Part shown: positions 25,535 through 37,144 of the stretch, one piece after another
Position numbering within the stretch: position 1 is the stretch's first letter
Layout: each line of letters begins with the position of its first letter
Source of the DNA: Motacilla alba alba
Taxonomy: Eukaryota > Chordata > Aves > Passeriformes > Motacillidae
DNA: 64,000 nucleotides
Direction of reading: 5' to 3'
NCBI RefSeq assembly: GCF_015832195.1
Contig: NC_052020.1
Coordinates: forward strand, 62,313,888-62,377,887
Notes under the pieces: model-generated
What the model was told of the DNA's origin: nothing
Seen by the model: the letters and a program-made list of their open reading frames with translations, nothing else
Database searches by the model: none
Translations under genes and position numbers: made by a program

Positions 25535-28500
25535 AGGTTCTTAAGCTTTTCCTGTTTATGGAAAGAATATTTATCAGCAAAGTTAAGCAAGCTTTTTTTG
25601 GCAAATGATACTCACCTACAGAGGTAAGCTTGAAGGAAATAAAACAAGAGGCATTGTAGATGGCCTAGCTTTATTATCAGTAAAATTGATGATGCCTTGC
25701 ACATCTTGAAATAGGATTTTTTGAAAATTTTCAACTCACTTTAGCAGGTCCTTTTTCCCTCATTTCCTTCTTTCACTCATTGTTCCATCCTAAAACTTCT
25801 CCTAAAGCTTGTGCAAAAGAGTGCGAAGACCTTTTAGACACTCATTTTTTATTAGCTAATCAAATAACCTGGAGCACAATATTTTCACTCATATGTGAGA
25901 ATTCCAAGCTGTTTTTAGTAAACGAATAGCCAAATTATTATTAGCTTAAAAACATTTTTAATCTGTAACATTAAACTCAAGTAATGTTTTTATTGTAGCT
26001 ATGTTGGTATTTTACCGGGAGTTCTTCTCAGCAGTATAAGTCTTGAAGAGGTTGCCTCTAGAGGTTGACATCGTTGACATCTTTGACATCTTTTGACATC
26101 TTTGAAGTCTGCAGCAGAGTTTAGTGTGAGCCGGCTCAAGAATACTCAAATTTAATTTAATTTTATTTCTTTTTAAGTCTGACTTTAAAATGCAACTTTT
26201 TAAGTTACTTTTTTTTTAAGCACCTTCACTTCTTATTTCAATTTTCTGCTTCTATTCTAAAACTTTCACACTTACAAGCCCTCTCAAGACACCACATTGA
26301 TTCACTTTGGAGCAACAGTTTTCCTGGGAACTGAAGTTCACTGGTCTGTATTTCCATAGCTCTGTATTTCAGCAATTTAGAGTGGCAGCAAAGTTAACTA
26401 TGGAGATGAGTCAGAATAAAAACACATTGAGTTTCATGTCAGTCCATTCTTAAACTCACTTTCACAGTTATTATTCCTAAACAAACAAACAAAAAACTCA
26501 GAGAGAAAGACATCCTACCTTGAATACTTTCAGTATTCAAGGAAAGAAGGAAAGAGAGACAAATAAGGCAAAGCATCCTGTGCATCTCCATAAACAAAGT
26601 AAAATAAGAATCTGTCTGGTTTTCTGAACAGCAGAATATTTAGGGGAAGGAAAAAAAATATTCCGGAGAGAGGAAAGAAAAGGTTCTAGTAGACCTTTCT
26701 GGTTTCAGCTAAAAAGAAACATGCTGTTCTGAAACGCCACTGTGGATGTTACTTGCCCAGTTGCCTGGATAAGGATAAACAGTTGCAAATGGGTACTGTT
26801 AAACTTGTCATGACTGAACTGCAGCCTCAGAGCCAGCCATGTTTTGGGGACCCATAGCACTTACCAGAAACATTTTATAGTCCTTAAATAAATGCTTGAT
26901 GAAAGCAGCACATGCTGTTCTACGAGACACTGAGCATGTTCTTAACTTCCCCTTCCCATTCCACAAGGGAATTCAGCTGAAGTTGTCCCTCAGTTTGGAG
27001 CAAGGCACTCCTCACATCTGTCTGTGTTCATTCCTTTCAACTCCAATTTTGCTGAGACAGTCCCAGAGGTTCTCTGACAATGACACCTAGCCGAAGCCTG
27101 TGCTAGGCTGGACAGACAGCAGCAGCACATGCAGAGCTGTGCAGGGCTGTGCGCATGGTCCCAAACATTCAGAAAAGGAAAGGTGAAGGTTTCCTTCACA
27201 ATGGGTCCTCTCAGGCAACAAGGCCACTATTCCTTCTGGACTGGCTGCACACAGGGCATCAAGACAGCCAGGCCCTCCAGGAACAATGATAGTCTTGGTG
27301 CTCGGGGAATATGCCCCTAACCCTGGTAAGGACCAGGGAAGTCAGAAAGCTTTGCTCTGATCCTCAATCCTTTTGATCAATCTGTATTTTATTAACAATG
27401 AATTCTTTATGCCATCCATGGGGAAAAAGAAAACAAAATTCAGTTTTGTGGAGTGTTTGTTTTCAAAAAGAGGGATGGGAGTTTTTTTCATTTTTTCTTT
27501 AAATCAGTCAGTAGTAACTTCAACATGGGCTCTTTGTGCACACCAGTCCCCTCTCGGTGCACAGCCAGAGAACTTGGGGCCGTGTCCGCAGCTGGTGTGT
27601 ACCTGAGGATAGAAAGCATGGAAGTCAAGTGTGACAACACACAACAGACAGATCCAACTGTGGCACAGCAGCTGCCAGTTCTGGGGGCCAGTGCAAAACT
27701 GCCACTACATAGTGACAGTGCTGGTGACAGTAGTGATGGCTTCAGGCACAGTGACCACATTGGCCCTTATGGCACAGGCCAGTTCTCTAGGAGAAAACCA
27801 TATTGACTGCCCACTGCCAATTGTCACTTAATAGCAAGAGCCACATTAACCTTCTCCAGGTGTTGGTGATGTGACATCAGGTGAGTGTAAACCGTGCCAG
27901 TTTCCACTGTCACCTAGGTCATCCTCTCAAAGCAAGGACAAGCAGCTGGGACAACAGGAGGGGTGATACCATTGCAGGACTTACAAGCTGGCCCCAGAAC
28001 AAAAACAGCTTTGGCAGGTACCTATTTCCAGTAAGAATAAACTTATCAAACTCTGCCGTGTGCTTTTCTCTGATGTTCATGACTACTGCTGTGAATAGGA
28101 CTGCTGCATTTCTTCGCCAATGTTCAGGAATAGTTAACTTTAGCACTCAGTATTCAAACGTAAATGTAATCAGTAGCCTTTAAGCAGAGTGCCTTCTATT
28201 GTTCTATTTACATGTTTCCTGTGCCGTACTCAAGCAAAAAAGAGCTCATTAATGACTGAAATAAACCATCAACAGGAATACTAAATAGTAAGAACCAAAC
28301 TCATCACACAGACACTAGAATTTGTTCTTGCAAATTGTTTGTATAATATCTAAATAGATATATTTGTTTGCTTATTAATAGCCAGAAAACTGACAAAAAT
28401 GTTAAGCAACTATTTATTCACTATAAAATATGTACAGTACATTGCTTCCAGGCAAATCCCTAAATGGGAATGACATAGTTTAGAAGCACCATTGATATCT

Positions 28501-29920
28501 TCTGCAGTTACAACCAGAGAGAAAATTTTCTTTAGAAATAGCAGCCTGCACTTGTCAGAATGTATATCTATCATGAACCAAACAAACCAAAACAAAATAC
28601 ACAGCAGTGCAAACTCTGAGAAAGATTTAATTTTCACATTGATGAGTGATTCCATTTCCCATTAATCTAAGTGGTGTGCTTGGCCTCTAGTAAATGCATC
28701 CTTCCATCTTCCTGTAGAGAAGCTGCGTTTACACTTAAGGACTGACTACATGAAAGATGACCCAATTATTAGACATGAAACAAGCTCTCCTGACAGGGGT
28801 GGGAAGCAAAGCAGCACCACTCCTCTATTAGATGCCTGAGAGTGCTTTCTGTTATGTTACAGCTGCATTTGATGGGCAGTATTCACTTTAAGTGACTGAG
28901 AGTGCAAACATGACTCAGATGAAACAAGAAGGACTGACATTGACAAAGGCAGATCAAGTATGCTGCACAGGCAAAACCAGCAGGAGGGCACCAAATTTCC
29001 CAGGATTATCTCTATGTTGGCATGCATTTGCCTTTCTGGATCAGATACCAAAACACACTGAGCATCTGTGACATCCTTCTTGTACACAGTAGGGACAGCT
29101 TTCAGAAATCTGTTTTCTCATGTACTTTCCTGTCTGCAAGATGCAGAAACTCCATTAGCTGCTGTCATATGAGAAAGAGACCAGCTCACATTCCAAACAA
29201 TTGTTCACTTTCTGATAATAGGAATGGTTCATGGTGCCAAATTTTTCCACACTCCATTTGGCCATGATGCAGCTGTATAGCCACCACAAGAAGTCTGAAT
29301 ATTCAAACAAATCAGACTGATCTTCTCAGCCTCACTGTCCAGCAAGAACAGAAAATACAGCAAAATAAGAAACAGCTGAATCACTGGGAGACTTCCAACA
29401 CAACATGTTTTAAAGAGAATACTAAAAGTTTGGGAAGCATCAACAGCCCAATTTCAGACTTCATTAAAGAATGAGTCAGGGACAGACCTGCTGCCTCCAA
29501 GTAAAACTTCCAAGTTTTGCAAGCAGTGTCAAAAACATTATCAAACATGAATTTATAGATATTAAGACCCTTTACTCTTGAGTCCACTAAAACAACAACA
29601 ATCACATTTTTAGTTTAGTAAGAATAGCTATATTGACTAGCAAATCAGGAAAGAATAGGAAACTGTCAGTCACATCCTTTGGTCCATACTTATTTAGCAA
29701 TTTTCTGTCCATTAGCAGAGGGGGAAAAGAAAAAAAAATAGTGTGGCTAACAGTTGTTTATACTCCTTAGTAAATATTACATAAAATAAACTAGTTGGAA
29801 TAAGTTTATCATTAGTACCCTCAACCAGTGCACTAAGGAAAGTGTTATTTTTATGGATATTTATGCATTTTTAGAGCAGTAGATAAAAAAAAAAAAAACC
29901 ACAAAAGCAAAACAACAAAC
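25535..29920. other. Intergenic DNA without recognised genes
   Basis: AT-rich sequence with small frames only. The region at 27,100-27,330 and 27,540-27,800 has more GC and several overlapping frames, none recognisable. No RNA gene seen. The stretch ends at the LTR beginning at 29,921. Confidence 0.5.
26065..26104 (+). repeat. Short tandem repeat TTGACATC(TTT), four copies
   Basis: TTGACATC occurs four times with spacers of 1-3 bases (GTTGACATC, TTTGACATC, TTTTGACATC). Confidence 0.8.
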
Positions 29921-30412
29921 TGGGAGGAATAGCGGATTTGTCTTTACAAACAAGCTGTGGGTCTGCTAGTAGGTAAACTAGCACTGGGAGAGAAAAGAAA
30001 TAATGGGAAGGATTCCACTGAATGATTAATGGAAAAAGATATTGCCTTTACAAATAAACTTCAGGTTTGCTGATAAATGAAATTAAACATTGAAAGATGA
30101 AAGAAACAATGGGGAAGAAAAAAACCCTGCATTCCATAAAAATTAAAAGGGAGGGTTGTACCTGAGAGGGAGATCTTTGGTATCAGGTGTATCAGGAAGT
30201 CTGTACCTCTCAAGTACCTCAGCCAATGGGGAAAGAGAGAAGGGAAATGCGGCCGGGAAATTAGGATAAAAAGGAGGCTGCGTCCTCAAAAAATTTGAGA
30301 GACCCCAGGGGAATGCCCATGGCCTCTCCGTTTATTCGAATAAAGTAAAAGGACTCCTCTGCCTCCTTTTTGGATATAAACCTCTGATGTTTGTGGATTA
30401 ATTTTCCTAACA
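29921..30412 (+). mobile_element. Endogenous retrovirus LTR, songbird type (plus strand)
   Basis: About 490 bp running from TGGGAGGAATAGCGGATTTG to TTTCCTAACA, so it has TG...CA ends. Promoter words fit an LTR: GGATAAAAAGG at about 30,264 as a TATA element, then GAGGCTGCGTCCTC as a start region, and GAATAAAGTAAAAGG at about 30,340 as the poly(A) signal followed by a GT/T-rich stretch. The wording (ACAATGGGGAAG..., CATTCCATAAAAATTAAAAG, GGATAAAAAGGAGGCTGCGT) matches a common songbird ERV LTR as I remember it. No gag, pol or env follows, so it is a solo LTR. A clean target-site duplication could not be read from the flanks. Confidence 0.8.
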
Positions 30413-30424
30413 AAACCAACATCA

Positions 30425-30670
30425 AACGTCTTGCCTCAGGCCGGTGAAGCGGCCCGCGGGGCGCGCTGCCCTCAGCCGGAGCTGCCCCAGGCGGGAAGCG
30501 GGAAAGGCGCGGGCACGCGGCGCTCCAGGGACCGCTGGCGCGCCCTGCCGGCACAACGCGGCACTGCAGCCCAGGCAGCGCGCATGCGCTGACCAGAACG
30601 AGGCCCGTTGTCACGGAGTTGTTAATTAAGGCTGGAACGGAAACTCCGGTGAGTGAGCGGATTCCCCCCC
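30425..30670 (+). promoter_or_regulatory. CpG-island promoter with NRF1 palindrome, first exon and splice donor
   Basis: A CpG-dense block in otherwise AT-rich DNA. It contains the NRF1 palindrome GCGCATGCGC at 30,580-30,589 and a CTCF-like two-part site at 30,537-30,568. A strong splice donor, CTCCG|GTGAGTGAG, has its GT at 30,649-30,650. A transcription start upstream of 30,648 with a short non-coding first exon would fit. The downstream exon was not found; CTTTCTCTTTTTAG at about 30,820-30,833 is a possible acceptor just before a CR1 insertion. The product could be a long non-coding RNA. Nothing identifies a protein gene. Confidence 0.5.
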
Positions 30671-30867
30671 TCCCGGGATTCATCCGGAGTTAGAAACGGA
30701 CACGTCATTAAAATTAATTATTCCTACTCCCCCGCCACTTACTCTTCTCATTAGTCAGCAACATTCCCTGCATGGGACAGAAAGGAGAAGGATGCTCAGG
30801 TTAGGGTTGAAATGGGCTTCCTTTCTCTTTTTAGGCCAAACTAAGGAAGCACATCCAGAACCAGACT

Positions 30868-31400
30868 AAGGTACGGCGTAACCAAGGCCGAGTACAGGAG
30901 AAGAACCCCTGCCCTGGTGCTGCTGGCCGCACTGTTCCTGACAGGCCGGGATGCCGTTGGCCTTGGCCACCACGCGCTGCTGGCTCATGTCCAGCCTGCT
31001 GTCCGTCTGTTCCCTCAGGTCTCTTTCTGCCTGGCTGCTGCCCAGCCACTCTGCCCGCAGCTTTTAGTGCTGCACGGAGCTTTTGTGGCCGAACTGCAGG
31101 ATCCAACACTCGGTCTTGTTAAAACTCCATATTGTTGGATTCGGCCCATCTACGCAGGTCTAGGTCCCTCTGCAGAGCCCTCCTACTTTCCACCAAGTCG
31201 ATACTCCTCCCCCGCCAACTTGGTGTCATCTGCAGATTTGCTGGTGCTTGACTCAATCCCCTCATCCAAATAATTGATAAGGTATTAAACAGGGCTGGGC
31301 CCAGCACTGATTCCCAGGGGACAGCACTAGTACCTGACCACCAACAGGATGCAACACCATGCTCTGGGCCCCGCCGTCCAGCCTGAACTGTATTCTGTGT
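30868..31400 (-). mobile_element. CR1 LINE internal segment (minus strand)
   Basis: The plus strand shows GCCGAGTACAGGAGAAGAAC, CTGGTGCTGCTGGCCGCACT, GGCTCATGTCCAGCCTGCTG, AACTTGGTGTCATCTGCAGA, CTCAATCCCCTCATCCAAAT, and ATTAAACAGGGCTGGGCCCA, then TCTGGGCCCCGCCGTCCAGC. These blocks are, in order, the complement of the distal reverse-transcriptase part of CR1. It is truncated at both ends and no frame survives. The minus-strand ORF at 30,831-31,109 is part of this element. Confidence 0.9.
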
Positions 31401-31847
31401 GCACTGAACACCTTCACTGGGGATTAGAGCTTCTCTGTGTACTTCTTTGAATATGCTTTGCAGTCAGATACTATCACCGACAATCCTTGAACCTTAACCT
31501 GTCACTGTTTTATATTAAGTCTTGTTCCATAAACTGTTGACATGAGTCCTTCACAAACAGCAGCAAACTGGCAGTGGGTGACATAAATGAAGTGGGAAGA
31601 TCTGCTGTGGCGTCTCCCTTATGCTGTATGCGTGTCCCTGAATAAGTCAGTTGAGCCATCCTTTGATCCAGCAGGACTGCTCAGTGGGGTGTACCGCTAA
31701 CGGGGTGCTGACAGACTGCTCGGGCACAAGGGTTTCAGCTTTCCTGGAGTGCTGACAGGCAAATTAAATATTAAGGCTCCAGTACATCTGCTCCCACTAA
31801 GGGTGGAGGAAATCTCTCCTTTTCACATGACAGATGTTTTGTCTAAA
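31401..31847. other. Intergenic DNA, nothing recognised
   Basis: A mixed-composition stretch between the CR1 fragment and the next LTR. No gene or named repeat recognised. Confidence 0.5.
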
Positions 31848-32780
31848 TGTTGTGGGTTGGCCCAGGCCCGATGCCAGGCACCCACGAAAGCCACTCATTC
31901 ACTCCTCTCTGCAGCTGGACAGAGGAGAGAAAATATAACAAAGGGTTCATGAGTCAAGGACCGGGAGAGAGTGCTCATCAAACAACATCATGGGCAAAAC
32001 AGGCTCAAATTAGAGATATTAATTGAATGTATTGCTAACAAAATCAGAGCAGGATAAGATGTAAAATAAAACCTTAAAAACACTTTCCCCCTGTCCCTCC
32101 CTCCTTCTCAGCTCTACCTCCTACCTCAACAGTTCAGGGCAACAGGGAATGGGGGTTATGGTCATTATATCATCCATTGTTTCTCCCATGACAGACGGTT
32201 CTCCTCAAACTTCTCCAGTGTGAGTCCATCTCATGAGTAACAGATCTCTGAACTGCTGCAGCCTGGGTCATTCTTACACAGGGTGCAGACCTTCAAGGAC
32301 AGGCTGCTCCAGCATGGGCTCCTCCACGGGCTGCAGGCAGATCTCTCCATCCCCATGAACCTCCAAAGGCTGGAGGGGCACAGCTGCTTTACCAGGGTCC
32401 TCACCATGAGCTATAGAGGAATATCAGCTCCAGTGCCTGGAGTGCCTCTTCCCTCTCCTTTTCCACTCTGCCTCGGTGACTGCAGAGTTGTTCCTCTCAC
32501 ATATTCTCACCTGCTCTTCTCTGGTCCCAGTTACAACTGTGCAATAAACTTTTTTGTTTCTTCTGAAATATGTTATCACTGAGGTGTTATACCATTTCTA
32601 ACTGCTCCAGCCTTGACCAGCAGCACATCCTCTCTTTGAAGCCACCAGGGACTGGCTCTGCCAAACACAGTGGAAGCTTCCAAAAGGTCCCTGCAGAAGC
32701 CACTGCTGTAGCCTCCCCACCCCCCACCCGCCGCCCTCGCCGCTACTACCCAGCCTTGTCCATGTGAGCCCAACACAGAA
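31848..32780 (-). mobile_element. Endogenous retrovirus LTR, songbird type (probably minus strand)
   Basis: About 930 bp from TGTTGTGGGTTGGCCCAGGC to GCCCAACACA. Internal words are GAGAGAAAATATAACAAAGG, GGGAATGGGGGTTATGGTCA, TCCTCCACGGGCTGCAGGCA, TCTCACATATTCTCACCTGC, AAATATGTTATCACTGAGG, and AGAAGCCACTGCTGTAGCC. I recall this order from an abundant songbird repeat treated as an LTR. Read on the minus strand, it would carry a decayed AATACA-type poly(A) signal near the end. No internal retroviral genes adjoin it, so it is a solo LTR or fragment. The tandem 'CTCCAGCATGGGCTCCTCCA'-like monomers usual in the family are reduced to few copies. Confidence 0.7.
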
Positions 32781-34040
32781 AGATACAAGATTTTAAAATG
32801 CAAATATAACTCTTGTATATATATAAATTACCCAATAAAGGACTTCAAAATGTAACAAAATATTATATATGAAGGAATTAAAAAGAGCTAATACCTTTCT
32901 TAGCTCTTGCACACAAAGTCTAAGTAGATACTAGCAGTAATCTAAGCAGAGCTTTTAGATAAGAAGATATTAAAGTCGAACTAGAAAAGTCTCAAGTGAT
33001 ACCAAAGTGTCAAAATACACAAGCCTAAACACTCTAAATATGTGGTTTGTGTGTTAACAGAAGTTAAACTGATGTGTCAATAGATCTGTAGGTATAAACA
33101 GATATTCTGTATATTAAGTGCAAATAGACATAGGCTAAATAGTTGAGTGTAAATATATTAAAGTGTATGAGAGGAAATAACAAAACAGTTTGGGGTAAAG
33201 GTTTTGTTTCTCCTTCCATGAATCCCAGCAGATTTGTCTTTCTCAGAAGCCCAAAACTGCGACATTTCTTTCAGAAACTGCATGGATTGTTGCAGCCAGA
33301 AACAAAGACCCCCTACACACACGTTTTAATGGGCAAAAACAAAATCAAAATCAAAAACTACTAATTATCATGAAGTGGAAAAGCACTGGAAACTCCTAAA
33401 ATCAAGGGTTTTGAAAAGGCAACCTCCTTTGCCCTAGTTTTCACTTTTCAAAAATTTTTCTAAATTATAGAAAAGAAAAAAAAACCCACACCGCCAAACA
33501 CGTCAGTCTGGGGTGGAACTTGGGCAGTTTAGGGGCACAGCTGCGGCTGACCCCGAGCTGGGTCAGTTACCGGGAGTGAATCAGTCACCCCGGCCACATG
33601 GGCTGCTCCAGCTGATTATGAACATTTGCTGTGACGTAACCTTCCAATTAGAATTCCAGGAACAGTCCTTCGCAGATTAATAATGAGCTATCACTACGTA
33701 CAGAACCCAAGAGGAGAGAGGTTTTTAAACTTCCTTCAGGTCTGGCTTCTTCTGCTTGGTAGGAACAAGGCAGAGAAGAGGGCAAAATTTTTGACATGCA
33801 TTTTAATTTCTAGGGAAGGATGTTAGTAGTCAAGGTAAGAGGGCAAGGTGAGCAGTGATGGGAGTGAGCAGATGGAAGCAATTGGTATTGCTCAGGTCTC
33901 AATTTCTGGTACAGCTCTTAGCTGCCATTCTTATTTGTGTGCTTTAGGTGGTCCACTGGTATTACGCCGAGACCCCCTCAGCAACTGGCCAACAGACCCG
34001 GTTCGTCGCTCTCATGGGAATTGTTACTGGGGAGTGAATT
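32781..34040. other. Unique DNA flanking the repeat mosaic
   Basis: This is the last ordinary segment before the compositional change. The part at 33,510-33,740 is less AT-rich and contains a CRE-like GTGACGTAAC word (about 33,630) and TTCCAATTAGAATTCCAGGA. It looks like non-repetitive, possibly conserved non-coding DNA. No gene recognised. Confidence 0.4.
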
Positions 34041-34099
34041 TGTGTTCGAGTGATTGGGTTTTGGGTTTTAGGTTTTGGTTTTGGTTTTTTTTGTGGTTT

Positions 34100-34131
<32 letters not shown>

Positions 34132-34740
34132 GTTTTTTTAATGTATTATTGTTATGTTGGGTCTTAGTGGGGTTTATTGTTTTAAATTGTAGTTTTGATA
34201 TTTTGAAGTAACTTCTTTCTGGTTTTGTGGATTTTTGTTTGGGGTGGGGTTTTTTTGGTTGTTTTCTGGGGGGGGTTTTGGGGTTTTTTTTTTTGTAACA
34301 AAATATTATACAAGTATTTCTTTGTAATGTATTTACTAATTTTAATTTTTTTTGTTGAAGTGTAATTTGGGTAAGAATATAGAAATTATATTGTAAGAGT
34401 TTATGTTATGTATAGGAATTTCTTGGTTTACAAGTTAAAGTTTGTGAGGGAAAAGGTTAGTTGTTAGTAGGTATACTAACAAGGCATGTAGAAAATGGAT
34501 TTTTAGGATTGGTGACCAATAAACACAGCGTTTAGGCTGTGTGGTTTTAGTCAGTGTTGCTTATACATTTTGTTTCAGTTGTAGAACTATTTATCTTGGG
34601 GTTTTTTGGTGTGTTTTAAATAAGGTTTGACACAGTGAGTAGGAATATCATTTGATTTCTTTTTTTGGAAACAGAAGTATAATATTTTCTTCAGGTAATG
34701 CAATTTACGGGACTACTTTATTGACTACTTACCAAGTCTT
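34041..34740 (+). repeat. C-depleted G/T-rich low-complexity tract with (TTTTG)n
   Basis: From 34,041 the plus strand is almost only G and T, opening with GTTTTGGGTTTTAGGTTTTG and a (TTTTG)n run at 34,101-34,128. C is rare for about 700 bp. The style is the same as that of the C-poor bodies at 37.7-38.8, 42.6-43.6, 54.1-55.1 and 60.9-61.7 kb, so this is probably a worn fragment of the same repeat family or its left edge. Confidence 0.7.
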
Positions 34741-34859
34741 GTACTTGAGTAGGTTTTTGAAACTCAGATTTTGAAATCAAAGAAGAAAAATGAGAAAACG
34801 AAGGAGGCAGAGAAGTTTTCTTCTTATAGGATAAAAAGGGTTTAACATAGAAACTGTTT

Positions 34860-35215
34860 TGTCTAAGTTTCCGTGGCGGGTTCCGTGGGACGCCCGGGCG
34901 GCGCACGGCCCCGGCAGCAGCAGAGCAGCGAGCTGAGCGCGCCGAACGTGGGGCGGCGCCGGCCTCAGGGAGCCGAGCCGAGCCGAGCCGAGCCGAGCCG
35001 AGCCGAGCCGAGCCGAGCCGAGCCGAGCCGAACGGAGCGGTTCCGGGTTCAACCGAGCCGAGCCGAGCGGAGCGAGCGGCTCCGGGTTCGGCCGAAGGGA
35101 GCCGAGCTGCGCCGAAGAGGTGAACGCAGCCGAATGCAGTCGACAGTAGCCGAGCTCTGCCGAGCGCAGCATCCCGGGCAGGGCGGGGCGGGCTCGGGGT
35201 GGAGCCGGGGCTCTG
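34860..35215 (+). promoter_or_regulatory. CpG island with (AGCCG)n core
   Basis: A GC-rich block beginning TTTCCGTGGCGGGTTCCGTG and containing the (AGCCG)12 array and further AGCCGAGC/GCCGAAG words. The same GCCGA vocabulary marks the heads of U1, U5 and U6 and the tails of U2 and U4. Long frames on both strands (Ala/Glu/Pro/Ser/Arg repeats) come from the pentamer and are not genes. Promoter activity is inferred from CpG density alone. Confidence 0.45.
34971..35030 (+). repeat. Pentanucleotide array (AGCCG)12
   Basis: Twelve perfect AGCCG units, followed by degenerate continuation (AACGG, AGCGG, then AGCCGAGCCGAGC from 35,056). Confidence 0.98.
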
Positions 35216-35655
35216 TGAGGCTTGCCCTCCTGTCCCTCTCTCTACCCCTCCTTCCTCCTCCCCGTGTTCCCCTTCTTTCTCTCTCTTTTCCCTATTTCCC
35301 TCTCTCCCCAAAGCCGACCCCTTTCCTTCCCTTCTCTGGACTGCCCTCCCGTCCCCGCCTCTACCCTTCCTTCCTCGTCCCCGTATTTCTCTTCTTTATC
35401 CCCAAGACCCTGTCCTCGTCTCACTCCCAATCCCGACCCCCTGCCCCCGTCACTCCTTCCTGTCCTGTCCCTACCCCACTGCTCCGTTCTGTTCCCCCTC
35501 TCTCCCTCCTCTGTCCACCGTCCCTCTTCCCCCCTCCCGGCCTTTCCCTTCCCCTCCCGCTTTCCTCCACAGCCCGACCTCCCTCCCTACCCTTTCTCAT
35601 CCCCTGCTCTCCCTCCTCTCTTCCCGTGCCCCCTTTCCTTCTTTCCCCCGCAGCC
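35216..35655 (+). repeat. 440-bp polypyrimidine tract ending in a splice-acceptor-like site
   Basis: Nearly pure C/T on the plus strand from about 35,220 to 35,655 with few interruptions, ending TTTCCTTCTTTCCCCCGCAG. The final CAG preceded by such a tract resembles a very long acceptor. The tract could instead be a triplex-prone minisatellite. Pro/Ser/Leu-rich frames of up to 349 codons spanning it are composition artefacts. Confidence 0.85.
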
Positions 35656-36714
35656 GCGGGGCTCGGGGTGCCGGAGAATAAAGCCCAGAGGGCCGGAGCC
35701 CGGCGCCCCTCGGCCCCTGCAGAGTCCCCGCACGGATCCCCCATGCCGGTGACACACCGCCCGGCACTGCCGGACCTGCGGCTTTCCCGGCATCGCGCTG
35801 AGAGCGGCCCCGCTCTGTGCCGTGCCGTGCCGTGCCGTGCCGTGCCGTGCCGTGCCGTGCCGTGCCGTGCCGCCGCGTCCCCGCCGTCTCTGTCGTTCCC
35901 TCCTTCTGCCCCTCGCCTGTGACAGCGAGGCTGGGGAGGAACTTCAACCCTTCTGGGGGCTGCCCCCCCTTTCTTGTTGCAGCGGAGTCCCTTTCTGGGG
36001 GGATGTACACGTGGAAAGGGCTTGAAGGAAGCGCCGCGCTGCTGTCCAGGGCAGTTGCCTTCTTGGGGGGTCAGGAAAAGGGAGTGAAGTCTCGGGGCTC
36101 TGATGTCGTTTGGGGCACCCCATGGTCCCGAGGAGAGGGAGCCGCGCTGCGGTGGAGGAGCAGGCGGGTGGCGGATGAGGGGGGTCATGCTGGGTGCCGT
36201 CCCCCAGAGGCACCCAAAGCTGCCGCAGGATTCACAGGGAGGGTGTGTGTAGAATACCAAAACCTGTCAAGCTTTTCGTTTTTAAAGGTATTGGTAAAGA
36301 ACAGGAATTTTTCTCTATATTTCTTTGGGAAGAAAGCCAGAGCAGCCCCAGGTATGATCTGTGAGGATGAGGAGGGGGAGGCTATTTTAGGGGGAGGGTT
36401 TGCCTCAGCTCCCTTTTGCATGGAGCTGCTGAGTAGAGGCGTTTATGGGGGGCTGCTAGGGCTGTCACTTGGAAGGACGATGACAGCTTGTCACAGGGGG
36501 GGAACACCTGGATACGCGCTTGGATGCGTGGAGCATTGCTTAAAGGAGGTGCCGAGGGACAAAGCTTTGTGCCGGGAAGCAGCAGCCGAACAGGTCAGTC
36601 CTTGTGTATTTGTAGCGGGGACCTTTCTCCTTGCCCTTTTCAATTTCATCTTGCTAAACCCTCCCAGGAAAAAAAAGAAAAAAAAAAAAAAAAAAAGGGT
36701 TATGAGGAAAAAAG
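35656..36714. other. GC-rich mixed sequence with possible exons, no gene recognised
   Basis: It begins after the acceptor-like CAG at 35,655, contains the CGTGC pentamer array, and a second acceptor-like TTTCTTGTTGCAG at about 35,969-35,981. The plus frame 35,817-36,731 stays open for 304 codons, partly because of the pentamers. Its translation has no domain I recognise. A poly(A)-rich stretch (about 36,669-36,697) precedes the minisatellite. Confidence 0.35.
35818..35872 (+). repeat. Pentanucleotide array (TGCCG)n, about 11 units
   Basis: About eleven CGTGC/TGCCG units in perfect register. Reading frames across it encode Ala/Val/Pro/Cys/Arg pentapeptides (plus) or His/Gly/Thr/Ala/Arg (minus). 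Confidence 0.97.
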
Positions 36715-37144
36715 AAATTAAAAAGAGGTAAGCAGCTCCTCTTCCATTCTTGTCTGTGTTTGAATGGGGTGGGATCCCCCTTCACTCGTGGTTATAAGGG
36801 TACTGATTGAAGGAAAACCTGCCTTTTCCAAGGTGTTAGGGGTATCTCAGGGGTGACAGGAAATCCCAGTGTCCTATTTTAAATGGAAGGGGAAAAAAAC
36901 TCTTGTCATATTATGGGTTTGATTTGAGGGCAGCCCCACCATTTTCATCATCTTAAGGTTTAAATTGAGAGGGCCGCCCTATTGTCCCTCCTTTTAAAGG
37001 GTTTGAATTGAGGTCAAAATAACCCTTTTACCGTAATTTGAGGAAAATCCCTTTTCTGGTATTGTAGCGGATGAAATTGAAGCGGTGAAGGCATTTATTT
37101 GCCCTTGTTGAAATGAGGTGAGCACCTCTGTTGAGTTAGTTTCG
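36715..37144 (+). repeat. Degenerate minisatellite (about 55-65 bp), copy 1
   Basis: Irregular repeats of a theme of the form GGGTTTGAATTGAGG ... AAAACC ... CCTTTTC. Examples are GGGTTTGATTTGAGGGCAGC, AGGTTTAAATTGAGAGGG, and AGGGTTTGAATTGAGGTC. The block aligns by eye with 51,165-51,735 over most of its length. In this copy it runs directly into the CpG head of copy 0. Confidence 0.75.

Noticed and set aside
34718..36260. Long ORFs on both strands, up to 349 codons
   Set aside because: They run through AGCCG and TGCCG pentamers and the polypyrimidine tract; composition is repetitive and opposite strands are open at the same time.
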